A stretch of 64,000 bases of DNA from Chlorella sorokiniana (Eukaryota > Chlorophyta > Trebouxiophyceae > Chlorellales > Chlorellaceae), in assembly GCA_025917655.1 (NCBI GenBank), contig CP084608.1, positions 1,488,001-1,552,000 on the forward strand. The letters are read 5' to 3'. Made by a program: the position numbers and the translations under genes. The notes below the pieces were generated by a model. It searched no databases, had not been told where the DNA came from, and worked only from the letters and a program-made list of their open reading frames with translations. Shown here one piece after another: positions 1-10,449 of the stretch. The first letter of the stretch is position 1; each line of letters starts with the position of its first letter.

Positions 1-2738
1 CGGGTTGGTCACCCGGCTCAGCTTCAGGGGGTCAGCCACTGAGGTGGCGCCTGGAGGGTGCAGCGGGGATGTGCACGCGCCGTGGGTCAGGATTGCAGCA
101 GCCTTGATGGGGCCCCCTTGGCCAGCTGCCGTACGATACCGAACAAGGCAGCGCTGCAGGTACAGGTGATGAGGTTAACACGTTTCGCCGTCCCTGACTA
201 GCGGTCGGTGAGCCAGGGCCTCCACAACCCCCACCCCCGGCTCAACCGCACCTATGGGCAGCGCGGAGGAGGGGGCGCGGGGCCGGCCCCCACACGGTAC
301 ACCTGCAGCTCCTCCAACCGCGCTGTCTGGCTGGCGGGGCTCAGCTCCTGCAGGCCGGCGAGGGGCTCAGCTGGACAGCACAGTAGGCGGGCGGGCACCA
401 GCAAGCAGGCAGGTGTCCCCAACAGGGACGGCCTCAGGAACAACAGCGCAGTCCGTCTCTTGTCAAGTCCCAACGCCCCCATAAACCGCGTCCATCATAA
501 GCTACAATGCGCATCAACGCCGCCACCACCTCTCCCAAACCCCGCCCACCTTGCCGCCGCCGTAAAAGTACTCCTCCACCCGGACCTTGCGCGCCTGCGC
601 CCGCAGCTCACGCGGCCGCACCACCACGCCCCCGACCGCGGCAGCTTGAGCACCTGCGGCCACCCGCAGCAGCCATCCTTCAGTGCAGGCCTTCACAAGC
701 ATGCCAGCACTGCCTGCTGTTCGAGCACATTGCACGCTTGCGGAGCGCTCTCCCCATGCCGCATCCTTCTCCTCCCGCATGCGCCCTAGCAGCGCCGCCA
801 GCCCACAAGCTCAGCTTTCTGTCCCCCTCTCCCCCCCCTCCCTCGCCGCTCTACCTGCACCCCGGGTCGCTCTTGCGCAGCTCCCCCGACAGCTGGGAGT
901 AGAGCCGCTCGTCTCCCACCACCAGCACCACGCCGCACCTCAGCGCGCCCAGCGTGTGCCGCAGCAGCTCGTAGCCCAGCTCGCTGACCCACCCCATGCT
1001 GTTCACCACCAGGCCCGAGGCGCGCACCTGCACAGCGTGCCCAGCAGCAGGGTCAGACCGAGCGGGCAGACTGGCAGGCGCAGCCGCCGCACAAGCGCAG
1101 CGGGCGGGGCGGGGCCCTTGTCGCAAGAGGCAGGCTGCAGGGCAAGGGGCCTGCGGCGGCATGGCCAGGGGCCGGCAGGCTGCCCCGCCTGTGCGTCGCT
1201 CTGTGCCCGCAGGTCCAGCACGTGTGCCAGCCGCTCCACCAGGTGGCGGTACAGGGCGGGGTTGTCTGGGGGATGGGGGTGGGTGACCAGGTGTGGGGGC
1301 ATTCGGGTGGGTGAGGCAGTTGATGGGGTGGGCGAGGCGGGGGCAAAGGGGCTGAGCCAAGCAGGGGCCTGCTTGCCTCCAGCCTGAGCTGGCCCCTGCG
1401 GCTGCCCACCGCCACGCAGGTGGATGGGCAGTGGTCAACCTGGCCCACCTTGAACACACGAAAAACACACGCATGCACACACCCCACCCCCGACCCCCAC
1501 CCACCCGAGGGCGAGGGCGTGCCGGTGTAGTAGACCAGCGGCGCGTCGGTGGGCAGCCCGTCCTCAATGTCTATGGGCGCCTCCACTATGGGAAGGCAAG
1601 GGGGGGGCACTAGCGGTGAGTCTGGGGAGAAGGGGACTGAACCAACTGTCTTAACCAACTGTGAAACCGATGCGCATGGCAGGCATGCAAGCCAGCCTTC
1701 CTGCACCCGAAAAGACAAGGGCCGGTGTTCGCGATGCAGCAATGAGCAGCGCACAGCGTGGCGAGATGGCAACGCATGCCCCGATGCCGCGCACCGGGCG
1801 TGGCGGCGACGCAGCCGGGCACAGTGATGGAGCCCTGCCCGATGTCCATGTCAGCAAAGGTGGGTGCCCACCCCGCCCGCACCGCGTAGTTGAGCAGGAT
1901 GCGGCACAACGTGCTCTTGCCCACATCTGGAAGGAGTGGAGGGAGGGGGGCAGGCGGGGGGGGGGGGCATGCATCCCTCGGGCACAAACTCAGGCACAAA
2001 ATGAACCGCGCAGATGCAACTGGCCACCTTGAAGAGAAGCAAGAACGCTTCGGCGGCTACCATGTGCAGTGTCTCACAGCTACTCAATGCCATCCACGCG
2101 CATACCCGGCCTTGCCAGCCGCCAGCACCCCGCCTCACCGGTGGGTCCCACCACAAACACGCGCGGCCCGTCCCCCTTGGCTTTCAGTGCCTGCTGCCGC
2201 CGCGCATCCAGGACATCGTGCACGTTGAGGTACTGGTCCATGGGCGTTTCGTCAGACGTGTACCTGTGAGGGGCAGCTGCAGCGTTGAGGCGACCGCCAG
2301 AGTACGGCCAGAGTGGCCTGCGGCCACGCGGGCAGCAGCACCAATTTGAGTGCAGAGGAGGGAGGCAGGCCGTCCGCCTCACATGACGTCTGGCTGCCCC
2401 TCCAGCTGCAGCTTGCAGCCCTGCCAGGAGAACACCGCCAGCTTCTGCCCGCTGATGCCCACGCGCTCCCCCAGGTCCAGAGCGCTGCCAAACACCTCGG
2501 CCTGCCCCTCCAGCAGCTGCAAGTGCACCCGCTTCCCCACTCCACCTCCATGCGCAGCTCATGGTTCTGCGTGCGCAACAACATCGGGCGGGTCAAGCGT
2601 TGTGAGGGGCCAGCGCAGGCAGGAGCTTGAAAGTCCCATGCCAGGGCAAGGCGCCCTCCGGCCTTGCTCCCGCCCGCCGCCCGCCGCACGCACAGCTTCT
2701 AGTGTGATTTGCTGCGTTGCGGCGCCATCCTGCGCCAT
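1..2738 (-). CDS. CLP1: CLP1 polyribonucleotide kinase / pre-mRNA cleavage factor subunit (3' part beyond window)
   Basis: Clp1 is a P-loop RNA 5'-kinase family protein that acts in the nucleus in mRNA 3'-end formation and, in some lineages, tRNA splicing. Start ATG at 2736-2738 ([15 protein letters not shown]), first intron 2567-2693. Exon 2 carries the N-terminal beta domain ([14 protein letters not shown]). Exon 3 has [15 protein letters not shown] and ends in VVGPT, and the next exon completes the Walker A motif (GPTDVGKST). [36 protein letters not shown] and RVEEYFYG follow in family order. The last exon ([11 protein letters not shown]) reaches base 1, so the stop is outside. About ten exons. 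Two conserved stretches change frame by one base without an intron: near 2539-2548, and in the C run 287-291 before SSALPIG. Both are best read as assembly indels. Family assignment is very secure; whether it retains kinase activity cannot be told. Confidence 0.93.
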
Positions 2739-3156
2739 TTCAGTCGTCGCTGCGACAGCTGCAGCGCGATGGCGGGGGCAAGCAGGGCGATGGCTCGCAC
2801 TGCGGGACTGCGCGGAAAAGTGGCGCGGTTTCGATGCTGGAGTGCTGCGGCAGGGACAAAAGCAAGTAATTGTGTGCATGTAGAAGCTGACTTTCATCAG
2901 AAACGTCCAATAAGAGCGCGCATGTAGCATGCGTACTGCGCATGTATTTCAACCGCTGCTCTTGAAAAGTGCCACTTCATTTAGTAATGCGGTTCAATTG
3001 ATCTATCATTCAACCTGCAGCAGAATTTGACTGCCCCCTGTCCTCTCTGTGATCAAGCTTGGCGTAGGCAAGTTTCCTGTGCTTCAGAAGGGCATTGAGG
3101 CGGCATGGTATATACATCAGCTGACTGCTCATGCAATCAAGCCAGTTCGGCCATCA

Positions 3157-5197
3157 TCACTGTGACACAGATCCTAATGATGGCTCCACCACGTTGATGA
3201 CAGGCGCTGCAGAGGATGGGGCTTCATGGCCAGCGGCAGACACGTCTTCAGCTGCAACAACCAGCTCATCCGCCAGTGCTGCTGGGGATTCACCGTCGCC
3301 AGATTTCACAAGCTGTGGCTCAGAGGCGCTCCTGAAATCCTGTGCTTCCATTGCCACCCGATCCTCGGGCTCCTCCTCCCTGCGTACAGCCTGCTGAGGT
3401 TCTGCGCTGGCCTCAGCCGCGGCGGTGGCTGCCGCATCGACAGGATCTGTGGCCGCCGCATCGGCAGGCTCTGTGGCCGCCGCATCTGCGGGCTCGGTGG
3501 CTGGCAAATCGACAGGCTCTGTGGCTGCGGCAACGACAGGCTCTGTGGCCGCCGCATCAACAGGCTCTGTGGCCGCCGCATCTGCGGGCTCGGTGGCTGC
3601 CAGATTGGCGGGCTCTGTGGCTGCTGCATTGACAGGCTCTGTGGCCGCCGCATCTGCGGGCTCGGTGGCCGCCGCATCGACAGGCTCGGTGGCCGCCGCA
3701 TCAACAGGCTCTATGGCCGCCGCATCAACAGGCTCTATGGCCGCCGCATCAACAGGCTCTGTGGCAGCCGCATCTGTGGGCACTGTGGCCGCCGCATCTG
3801 TGGGCACTGTGGCCGCCGCATCTGCGGGCTCAGTGGCTGCCAGATTGGCGGGCTCTGTGGCTGCTGCATTGACAGGCTCTGTGGCCGCCGCATCTGCAAG
3901 CTCTGTGGCCGCCGCATCAACAGGTTCTGTGGCAACCGCATCAACAGGCTCGGTGGCCGCCGCATCTGCGGGCTCTGTTGCTGCTGCATCGATAGGCTCT
4001 GTGGCTGCCGCATCTGCAGGCTCTATGGCTGCCAGATCGACAGGCTCGGTGGCTGCCACATCGGCAGGCTCGGTGACTGCTGCAACTGTGTGCTCTGTCA
4101 CCTGCCTTGCCGCCTCCATGTTGGCAAGAAACTGTTCAGCCGTTGCGCCATCTGCATCTGCAACAGCCAGCTCTTGCGCAGGCTTGCAATCGCCAGTGTG
4201 CACGTCCACAGTGGCCGCTCCTGATGCCTCAACCTCTGGTGCGGCGAACTGTTCTGCAAGCGCCACCGCCTTATCGCGGTTTGGCTCCTCTGCAGAGGGC
4301 TCCTCCCCATGTGCCACCTCCTCATCGATTTGAGCCAAAGCTGCCGCTGTGGTTCCATCTGCTGGCCTCCCTAGCATGGGTGAACTGCCGACCTGTTCAC
4401 TTTCCCACGACTGCTCGCCTGCCTCTGCTTTGACGAGAGGTGGTGCCTCCGCTGGGGCCAGCTCTACCTCTGCGGTCTCTGGTACAGGTTTTTTCACCTG
4501 TGACGCATCACTGGCCCCGCCCGCTGGCAAAGGGGCCGCGGTGGCGTCCTGCTCGTCGGCTTCCTCTGCACCGACAGCTGCACCCAAAGCTGGCCGCTCA
4601 TCTGGCTCACGCAGCAGCACCGAAGCAGCAGTGACACCCTCAGATACCTCCATAATCAGATCATCAGGCAGCAGCCCACGCGGCTCAACATAAGTTGCAG
4701 GGCTGCTTCCATCAGAAGACATGCTGCTTGCAGATGCCTCGCCATTCAGCGCGTCATGAGGCGGGGCTGCCGTCTGCCGTAGATTAGCAGCGCATTCGGT
4801 GGTGCTTTCCGTTTCTCCTTCCACCATGATGGTGTCAGGGCTCTGATCTGTCACCTGCCCAAAAGGATGTTTGAGCAGAGCAATTCAAGCAAGTCCCACA
4901 CGGCTTGACTGCCGCCGTCTAGACTGCCGCCGCCGCCGCCCCTGATTTGCGTTTCGGCTCCCCTCCCCGCGGCGCAGGTTGCAGCCGCTTGCGACTAATT
5001 GTGTAATCATATGCCACGCTCACCGATGCCAGACGAGCCGCCAGGAATTTGAGCGCGTCCTCCCGACTTGGCTTCTTCCTCTGGAGCACCAGCTGGGTCA
5101 GCGCGGCTGCAATATCCTTGCCCACATCTTGCAGCAGTTCTTTCAGACATGCCAGGCGCTCCTGCACGTCAGCCTGAGTGAGCGTAGGCCCCGTCAT
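3157..5197 (-). CDS. Acidic Ala/Thr/Glu/Pro repeat protein with Dpy-30-like N-terminal helix
   Basis: Not a recognised family. Proposed model: exon 1 5024-5197 (58 residues), intron 4855-5023 (GTGAGC donor, CAG acceptor), exon 2 3157-4854, giving 623 residues; the splice is phase 0 and in frame. Exon 1 ends in two amphipathic helices (DIAAALTQLVLQRKKPS, then EDALKFLAARLAS) that resemble the Dpy-30/RIIa dimerisation motif; this is inference. Exon 2 is acidic and dominated by about 25 imperfect copies of an eight-residue unit, EPVDAAAT. Without the splice, exon 1 reads on to a TAG at 4919-4921 as a 92-residue protein ending KRKSGAAAAAV, and the long ORF could start at ATG 4825-4827. Two genes or retained-intron isoforms are therefore possible. 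No transmembrane segment is seen. The role is unknown; RIIa-type partners are often scaffolds. Confidence 0.55.
3413..4090. repeat. 24-bp coding minisatellite (EPxDAAAT unit on the minus strand)
   Basis: Imperfect tandem 24-mers, on the plus strand a variant of gccgccgcatcaacaggctc followed by tgtg. The unit is a multiple of three and nearly stop-free, so at least two plus-strand and two minus-strand frames stay open across most of the array. Variation is mostly at single codons (V/A/N/I before DAAAT), which suggests repeated slippage and homogenisation. The minus-strand frame was chosen as coding because it is the longest and joins cleanly to an upstream exon. Confidence 0.9.
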
Positions 5198-5534
5198 TCC
5201 TACCCTTTACCGCAGGAGAAGTTAAATTCGGAATGTGAGACACGAAAATAGCGTCTAAAGATTAGCAGACGATGTAGATCGGGTTGTTTCCCGAAGGGTC
5301 AACTCTCCAGTGGCAGCGCGCACAGCAGAGGCACAAGCACGTCAATCTGTCTTGCATGGCGCAGAAGGTCGGAACCATTCCTGGTGATCTGCCATCCCTT
5401 CAAGTTTCTCTGCCAGTAAGTCATGCTGTCGTTGCCAACCCAGCAGCACAAGCTGTCAATCTTCTCGCCGTAGACGGCAACTGCCAAGCCTTCCCGATGA
5501 TGGGAGCATCACTTGCCTTGGCAGCATATCAGCA

Positions 5535-5539
5535 TTACA
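5535..5539 (-). promoter_or_regulatory. Candidate TGTAA polyadenylation signal for the FPS gene
   Basis: TGTAA on the minus strand, about 135 bases beyond the farnesyl diphosphate synthase stop. Green algae commonly use UGUAA as the poly(A) signal. The assignment rests on position and motif only. Confidence 0.4.
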
Positions 5540-5673
5540 CTCTTAGATTCAGTTCAAGATGCAGTATGCAAGCAGGAGAAATCACAGCACAACGAGTAAA
5601 AATACCGGCTCTCGCAAAGTTGCAGCAGCAGCAGTGCCAAAGGGGTGGCAGCATCCAAGGGTGGGCGCTGGAG

Positions 5674-8487
5674 TCACTTCTGGCGCTTGTAGATCTTCTT
5701 GAGCAGCATCTTGAACACGCCCTGCAGGGATTGAAATGTAGATCGCGTGACGATGAGAGCTTGCAGGACATGGCGGGAATAGGCCCCCTGCCCTTTGGAC
5801 ACTTTGCACGCTCTTGCCAGCTCGCCGCCCAAGCTACCTGTGGCAGCAGGTCCTGGCCTTCGATCGTCTTGACCAGCTTGTCGTGGCTGTCCTGCTCGTA
5901 CTGCCTGCGATCCGAACCCCAACAAAAACAACAGCAGCAATTGGCATGAAGCAGTTGACCGCTGTGCCCTCCCCTCCAGCACAAACACGCCACAGCAACG
6001 GCACCGCCTGCGCCACGTTCCTTCCCCTCGCCCATTCTTCCCCTCGCCCAGCCACCCCTCCCCTGTCCCGCACACCTGAACAGCCCCTCGAGGTCGAGCT
6101 GGCGGTACACCTCCTTCACCGCCGCCACCGCCGCCTCGTCGTCCTTTCCGTAGTTCTGCTCGATGGCGGCGCGCTGCTCCGCGGAGGCCCTGCCCAGCGC
6201 CTGCACCACCAGCCAGGAGCACTTGTTGTCCTGGATGTCGGTGCCGATCTTGCCGATGACCTCGGGGTCGCCGAAGCAGTCGAGGAAGTCGTCCTGGATC
6301 TGCACGGCACGTGTGTTGATGCATGGGGTTGGTGCTTGCTGTCTGATGGGTGGTGCTTGATAAAATAGCTAGTGCATGTGCGTGCGCGTGAGCAGTGGTG
6401 GTGGTAGTGTGTTTGTGGTGATGGTGTGAGGGGAGCGGAGCGGGGATGGCGCAGCTGCGGCTGCAACAAAGCAGCTCAGCAAGCGTGAGCAGCTTGCAGC
6501 CTGGGGTAAACAGCAGGCATGGCAGGGCGGTGTTGCATTGCCCCCCACCTGGAAGTACTGGCCCATCTGACGCAGATGTCCTCAGCCAGCTTGTAGGCGG
6601 CGGGGTCGCTGCAGCAGGGCGGGGGTAGGATGGTCATGACCGGCTGGTGGCGATGGGCAGGGAGCAGGGTGGGGGCTAGTGCGTGAGAAGCGGCGGCCGC
6701 GCTGCGCAGGAGCCAGCGGGATGCACACAACGCCCCAACATTGCCCCTCCCACCCCCGCCCACAGCAACACAAAGCAACAACACCTGGCCCCGTCACCAC
6801 AGCCCCCGCTCACGTGACGCCCGCCAGGCGCAGGCCGCAGGCCACGGGCAGGAAGAAGGTGTAGTAGGCGGTCTTGAAGGTGACGATGCGAAGGTACGTG
6901 TCCAGCGTATAGCGCGACAGGTCCACCTGTGAGGGGGCAGCGCGCGTGTGAGGGGGGCGGTGAGCGGCGAACAGACAGGGGCGCACGAGATGGCAGGCTC
7001 GCCACCAGCGCACACAGGCAGACAGGCAGCCCCCCCCGCCCACCGTGCCGATGGGGGCGGTGGTGGTGTCCAGCAGCTGGCCGTGCGCCGTCTGGTACGT
7101 CACTTCGTGGAACAGGTCCATGAGGTGCACGTAGCAGGGCAGGGAGCTGCAGAAGGGAGAAGGGGTGGTTGGGGTCAGTGGGTGTGGGTGTGGGTGAAGG
7201 TGTGGGTGTGGGGGGCACGCGCCGTGAGTGCGGATGAGTGTGGAGGAAAAGGGCGCGTGGGGTAGGAGGGGCCGGCAGGAGCAACAGGAAGGGACAACAG
7301 TGTGCGGGTGCAAGGCTGGCTGTCACCACGGGGGGCTGCGTTGCGGGGCATCCCCTCGATCCACCCGCCCTGCCCCGCCCCACCCAAAGTGTTTGCGCAG
7401 GATGCGGTAGATGCAGGCCTCCAGGATGATGCCGTCGTTGATGGCCACCATGCCCACGTGGGGCTGGCGGTACCAGCAGGGCTGCCCGCGCCGCGTGATG
7501 CTGCCGTCCATGATGTCGTCAGCCACCAGGAAGTATGCCTGGCGGGTTGTTAATCATGCGGGGCAGAAGGAAGAAGGTTTGTGTGTGTGTGTGTGTGGTG
7601 CTTCATGAAGCATCACTTGCAGCGTCGTGTTGGAGAGAGTGCGGCAGCTGTTCAGCGGGCCCATCAACCCGCCGCAGCTGCCCGCCCCACCTGCAGGAAC
7701 TCGATGCACCAGCCCAGGGCGCTGGCGCGGAACACCTCCTCCTTGGACAGCGCCTGCCCTCGCGCCTCTGCCAGCGAGGCCACCACATCCAGCACCGCCA
7801 TGCCGCGGTTGAGCTTGCCCAGCGGCACATTGTAGTCCATCATCTGGCAGGCAGCCGGGCGGGGATTGGACGTGGGTGACACACATCATGCGGACTACAG
7901 GCTGCCAAGTCCACGGTTGCTGATTTCCGGGGCTGGCGGTTGGGGCGAGAGGCGGATGCAGCAGGCAGGGTGAGGCCGCCCGGCAGGGCTGCCGCCGATG
8001 CTGCCTCATCGCCGCTCGGGCCTCACCTCCTTGACCCATTTCTTAGATGACTCTGGCTGGCCAGCCAGCACCTCGTCGTTCACGATTTCATCGCGCAGCT
8101 GCTCAAAAACCTTGAGGAACTCCTGCAGATGCGTGGCCGTGCAGTTTTTGCGGCAGGGGTGGGTGGCAGTTGCGGCGGCTGGAAGGGCGCTCCCGCGGCG
8201 GCAGCTGATGCAGCGGCGCTTGAGGCCATGGCGCAATCCAGACATGACGCCTCTGCTTTGTGCAGTTGAGGACAAGCTTTGCACTGCCTGATTTCGCTGA
8301 ATTGGATTAGCGATCAAAGTGCAGTGCTGGTGGGATGCCCTACACCAGCTGTTGACGGTCCCAATTGACCCCCATGCGGCTCAAGGTGCCGATGCTAGCT
8401 GCTGCCACCAACCCAGCTGCCCACCTGCTTGGCCTGTTCCTTGTCCACCTTTGCCATTTTGGCCGGGGGCTCTGCTGGCGTCGCCAT
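5674..8487 (-). CDS. FPS: Farnesyl diphosphate synthase
   Basis: Condenses dimethylallyl/geranyl diphosphate with isopentenyl diphosphate to make farnesyl diphosphate, feeding sterol and prenyl synthesis. ATG at 8485-8487 ([18 protein letters not shown]); stop TGA 5674-5676 after KKIYKRQK, the usual end of eukaryotic FPS. The first Asp-rich motif is DDIMD in an exon near 7500; the residues five and four places before it are Tyr and Phe, the bulky pair expected of a C15-limited type I enzyme. The second motif (DDFLD, followed by [11 protein letters not shown]) lies near 6230-6300. Other family blocks: [46 protein letters not shown]. About ten exons. The exon ending EDICV...MGQYFQ loses one base near 6568 relative to the family. 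No transit peptide is evident, which fits a cytosolic enzyme. The gene is divergent from MSRB. Confidence 0.95.
7580..7597. repeat. GT microsatellite in an FPS intron
   Basis: Run of alternating G and T (about nine dinucleotides) inside an intron of the minus-strand farnesyl diphosphate synthase gene. No function is implied. Confidence 0.9.
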
Positions 8488-8632
8488 TGTTGTGTATTTG
8501 GCTGCTGATGTCAATCTCGCCTGACATTTGCACCCATCTCGCTGCCACCCATGTCCAGCTGGGCAACCACAAGCATGTGCACAGAACCTTTCAGAACCCT
8601 CGCCAGCGCCCATTCTGCAGTCTGTAAATCCC
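8488..8632. promoter_or_regulatory. Short divergent promoter between FPS and MSRB
   Basis: Only 145 bases separate the two start codons (FPS minus, MSRB plus), so both 5' UTRs and core promoters must sit here. No TATA box is visible. The exact start of MSRB is uncertain: an upstream in-frame ATG lies in this interval, but using it would shorten the spacer further. Confidence 0.6.
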
Positions 8633-10070
8633 ATGCATCTCTCCGCCGCCCGATCAGTGCAGCTGCCCGCTCCCACGGCGTTGCGGAAGGGTCTGGCTAC
8701 CCTTCGACGCGCTCCCAACAGACAGCCAGTGCGTCCCACCGCTCTGCTCTCTAAGCTTTTTGGCGGGGGCGATCAGGTGAAGTTTGGCTGCTAGGCGAGG
8801 CTGCAGGCAGGCTTGGGGTGGCAGCAGCAGCGCGGTATGGCGGGCGCGGCACGAAGCGGCACAGCAAAGCCGGCGGCGGAGCAGGCATCAACGCGGGCCT
8901 GCAGGGCCATGGCAGCTGCGGCATGCGTGCTGACAGTCCTAGCTCTGCTGGTGGGCAGTTGCTGCGGCCAGGGTGCCCAAGCCGCTGCGGTGTTGCGGGC
9001 GGTGCCGCCTTCCAGACGGCGTCAGCAGGGCGTGCACCCTTCTTGCCTCCTGCACAGCGCACAGCGCTCCTCTGCGCGCCGACAACCCATGGGGAGATTG
9101 TTCTGTTTTGCAGGCCGCCTCGATGGGCAGCTCCAGCAGCAAGTCGGAGGGCTGGCAGCCGGCCACCGCTGACACGCCGCGCCGCATCAGCAAGGCGGGC
9201 TACGACGTCACCCCCATGACCGCCGAGCAGCGTGCGGCAGCGGCAGCCAAGCTCACCGATTTCCAGCGCTACGTGACGCTGAAGGTGTGTGTGGGGTGGG
9301 TGGGGCGGGATGCGGGGCGACGCGGGTCGGATTTGCAATGCGCTGGCTGAAGGAGGGAGCACACGATCCCATATCTCGCATGTCTCCTGTTCGTTTTCGT
9401 CCCGCCTCGAACGCCCCCGCTGCTGCTCTGCCCGGTTGTCCCTGCCTTGCCACCTCCCGCCCACAACCTCAGAACAACTCTTGCCACGTGCCTGCCCCCT
9501 CCCGCCCTCAGGCGGGCACGGAGCGCGCCTTCACCGGGCAGACGGTGGACGGCTCGCCGCACGACAACAAGCGCAAGGGGGTGTACGTGTCGGCGGTGGG
9601 CGGCCTGCCCCTCTTCTCGTCTGACGCCAAGTACGACAGCGGCACCGGCTGGCCCTCCTTCTGGGCGCCCATCGACCCGGAGCACGTGGTGGAGGTGAAG
9701 GACGACTCCATCCCCTTCATGGTGAGGGGGGTAGGGGGTGCACAGGGGCGGGCGGGCTGTGGCAGCTGGCTCATGGCCCGCCGTATCCCCCCAGCGACGT
9801 GGGTCTACCCTGGAAGCTGTGCCCGATGTGGGGCGTTGTCCCGCCACCCTGCCTGCGCGCTGTGCCCACCCGGCATCCCCCTGCTTCGTGCCCGCTGCAG
9901 TCGCGCGTCGAGGTGCTGGATGCACGCAGCGGCGCCCACCTGGGCCACGTGTTCAGCGACGGGCCTCGCCCACGGGGCGCCGCTACTGCATGAATGCGGC
10001 CGCGCTGCGTTTCATCCCCGAGGGCGAGCCGCTGCCGCCGGAGTCGCGGCCTGCGGCGGAGGGGCAGTGA
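8633..10070 (+). CDS. MSRB: Peptide-methionine (R)-S-oxide reductase, plastid one-Cys type
   Basis: Reduces the R form of oxidised methionine in proteins. Four exons: 8633-8776, 9114-9284, 9512-9721, 9901-10070, all phase 0. The first 48 residues are basic and rich in Ala/Ser/Leu/Arg ([20 protein letters not shown]), as expected of a plastid transit peptide. The MsrB core has [36 protein letters not shown] and the active site [12 protein letters not shown]. The usual resolving Cys is Thr (SGTGWPS), as in plant plastid MSRB1, and both CxxC zinc pairs are absent. This predicts a zinc-free one-Cys enzyme regenerated by an unusual thioredoxin or glutaredoxin; that last step is inference from the plant paralogue. 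In exon 4 the frame slips by one base in the C run 9969-9971, just before the catalytic Cys; without that base the active site is lost, so an assembly error is likely. Confidence 0.92.
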
Positions 10071-10449
10071 CCTGCCGGCATGCCTGCCTCCCTTCCTTGC
10101 TCGTTCCTTCGATCAGCTCCTTCTCTGCCAGTTTCCATCTTCTGACCATCTGAACAGTGGTGGGGACAGCTGCACGCTGTCCCCCATTCCCCCTTGTTGA
10201 GCGCGGCTCTCGTCGTGTCCACAGCAGCGCTTGCATCCTGCCTACTTGAAAACATCAGTAGCTTGCCGGCCGGGTAGCCGGTAGCGTCAAGGGTGACATA
10301 GAGGAGAAAAAGTGTGAGTTGTTGATTGAGCACAGAGGAGACTCGTTAGCAAGTTCAATGGTGCAGCCGCGAGCATAACGATACAGCAAAACAGGTTGTA
10401 GAACAGTCGGCGTCGAGTCGCATGTTCGAGGCATGGGACAGGAGACCAA
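10071..10449. other. Convergent 3' intergenic spacer
   Basis: Lies between the stops of MSRB (plus) and the GT31 gene (minus), so it holds both 3' UTRs. It is visibly less GC-rich than the flanking exons. No gene, RNA or clear TGTAA signal was seen. Confidence 0.6.

Noticed and set aside
3425-4333. 302-codon plus ORF made of GSVAAAS repeats
   Set aside because: Antisense shadow of the minus-strand EPxDAAAT repeat; the open frame follows from the unit's composition.
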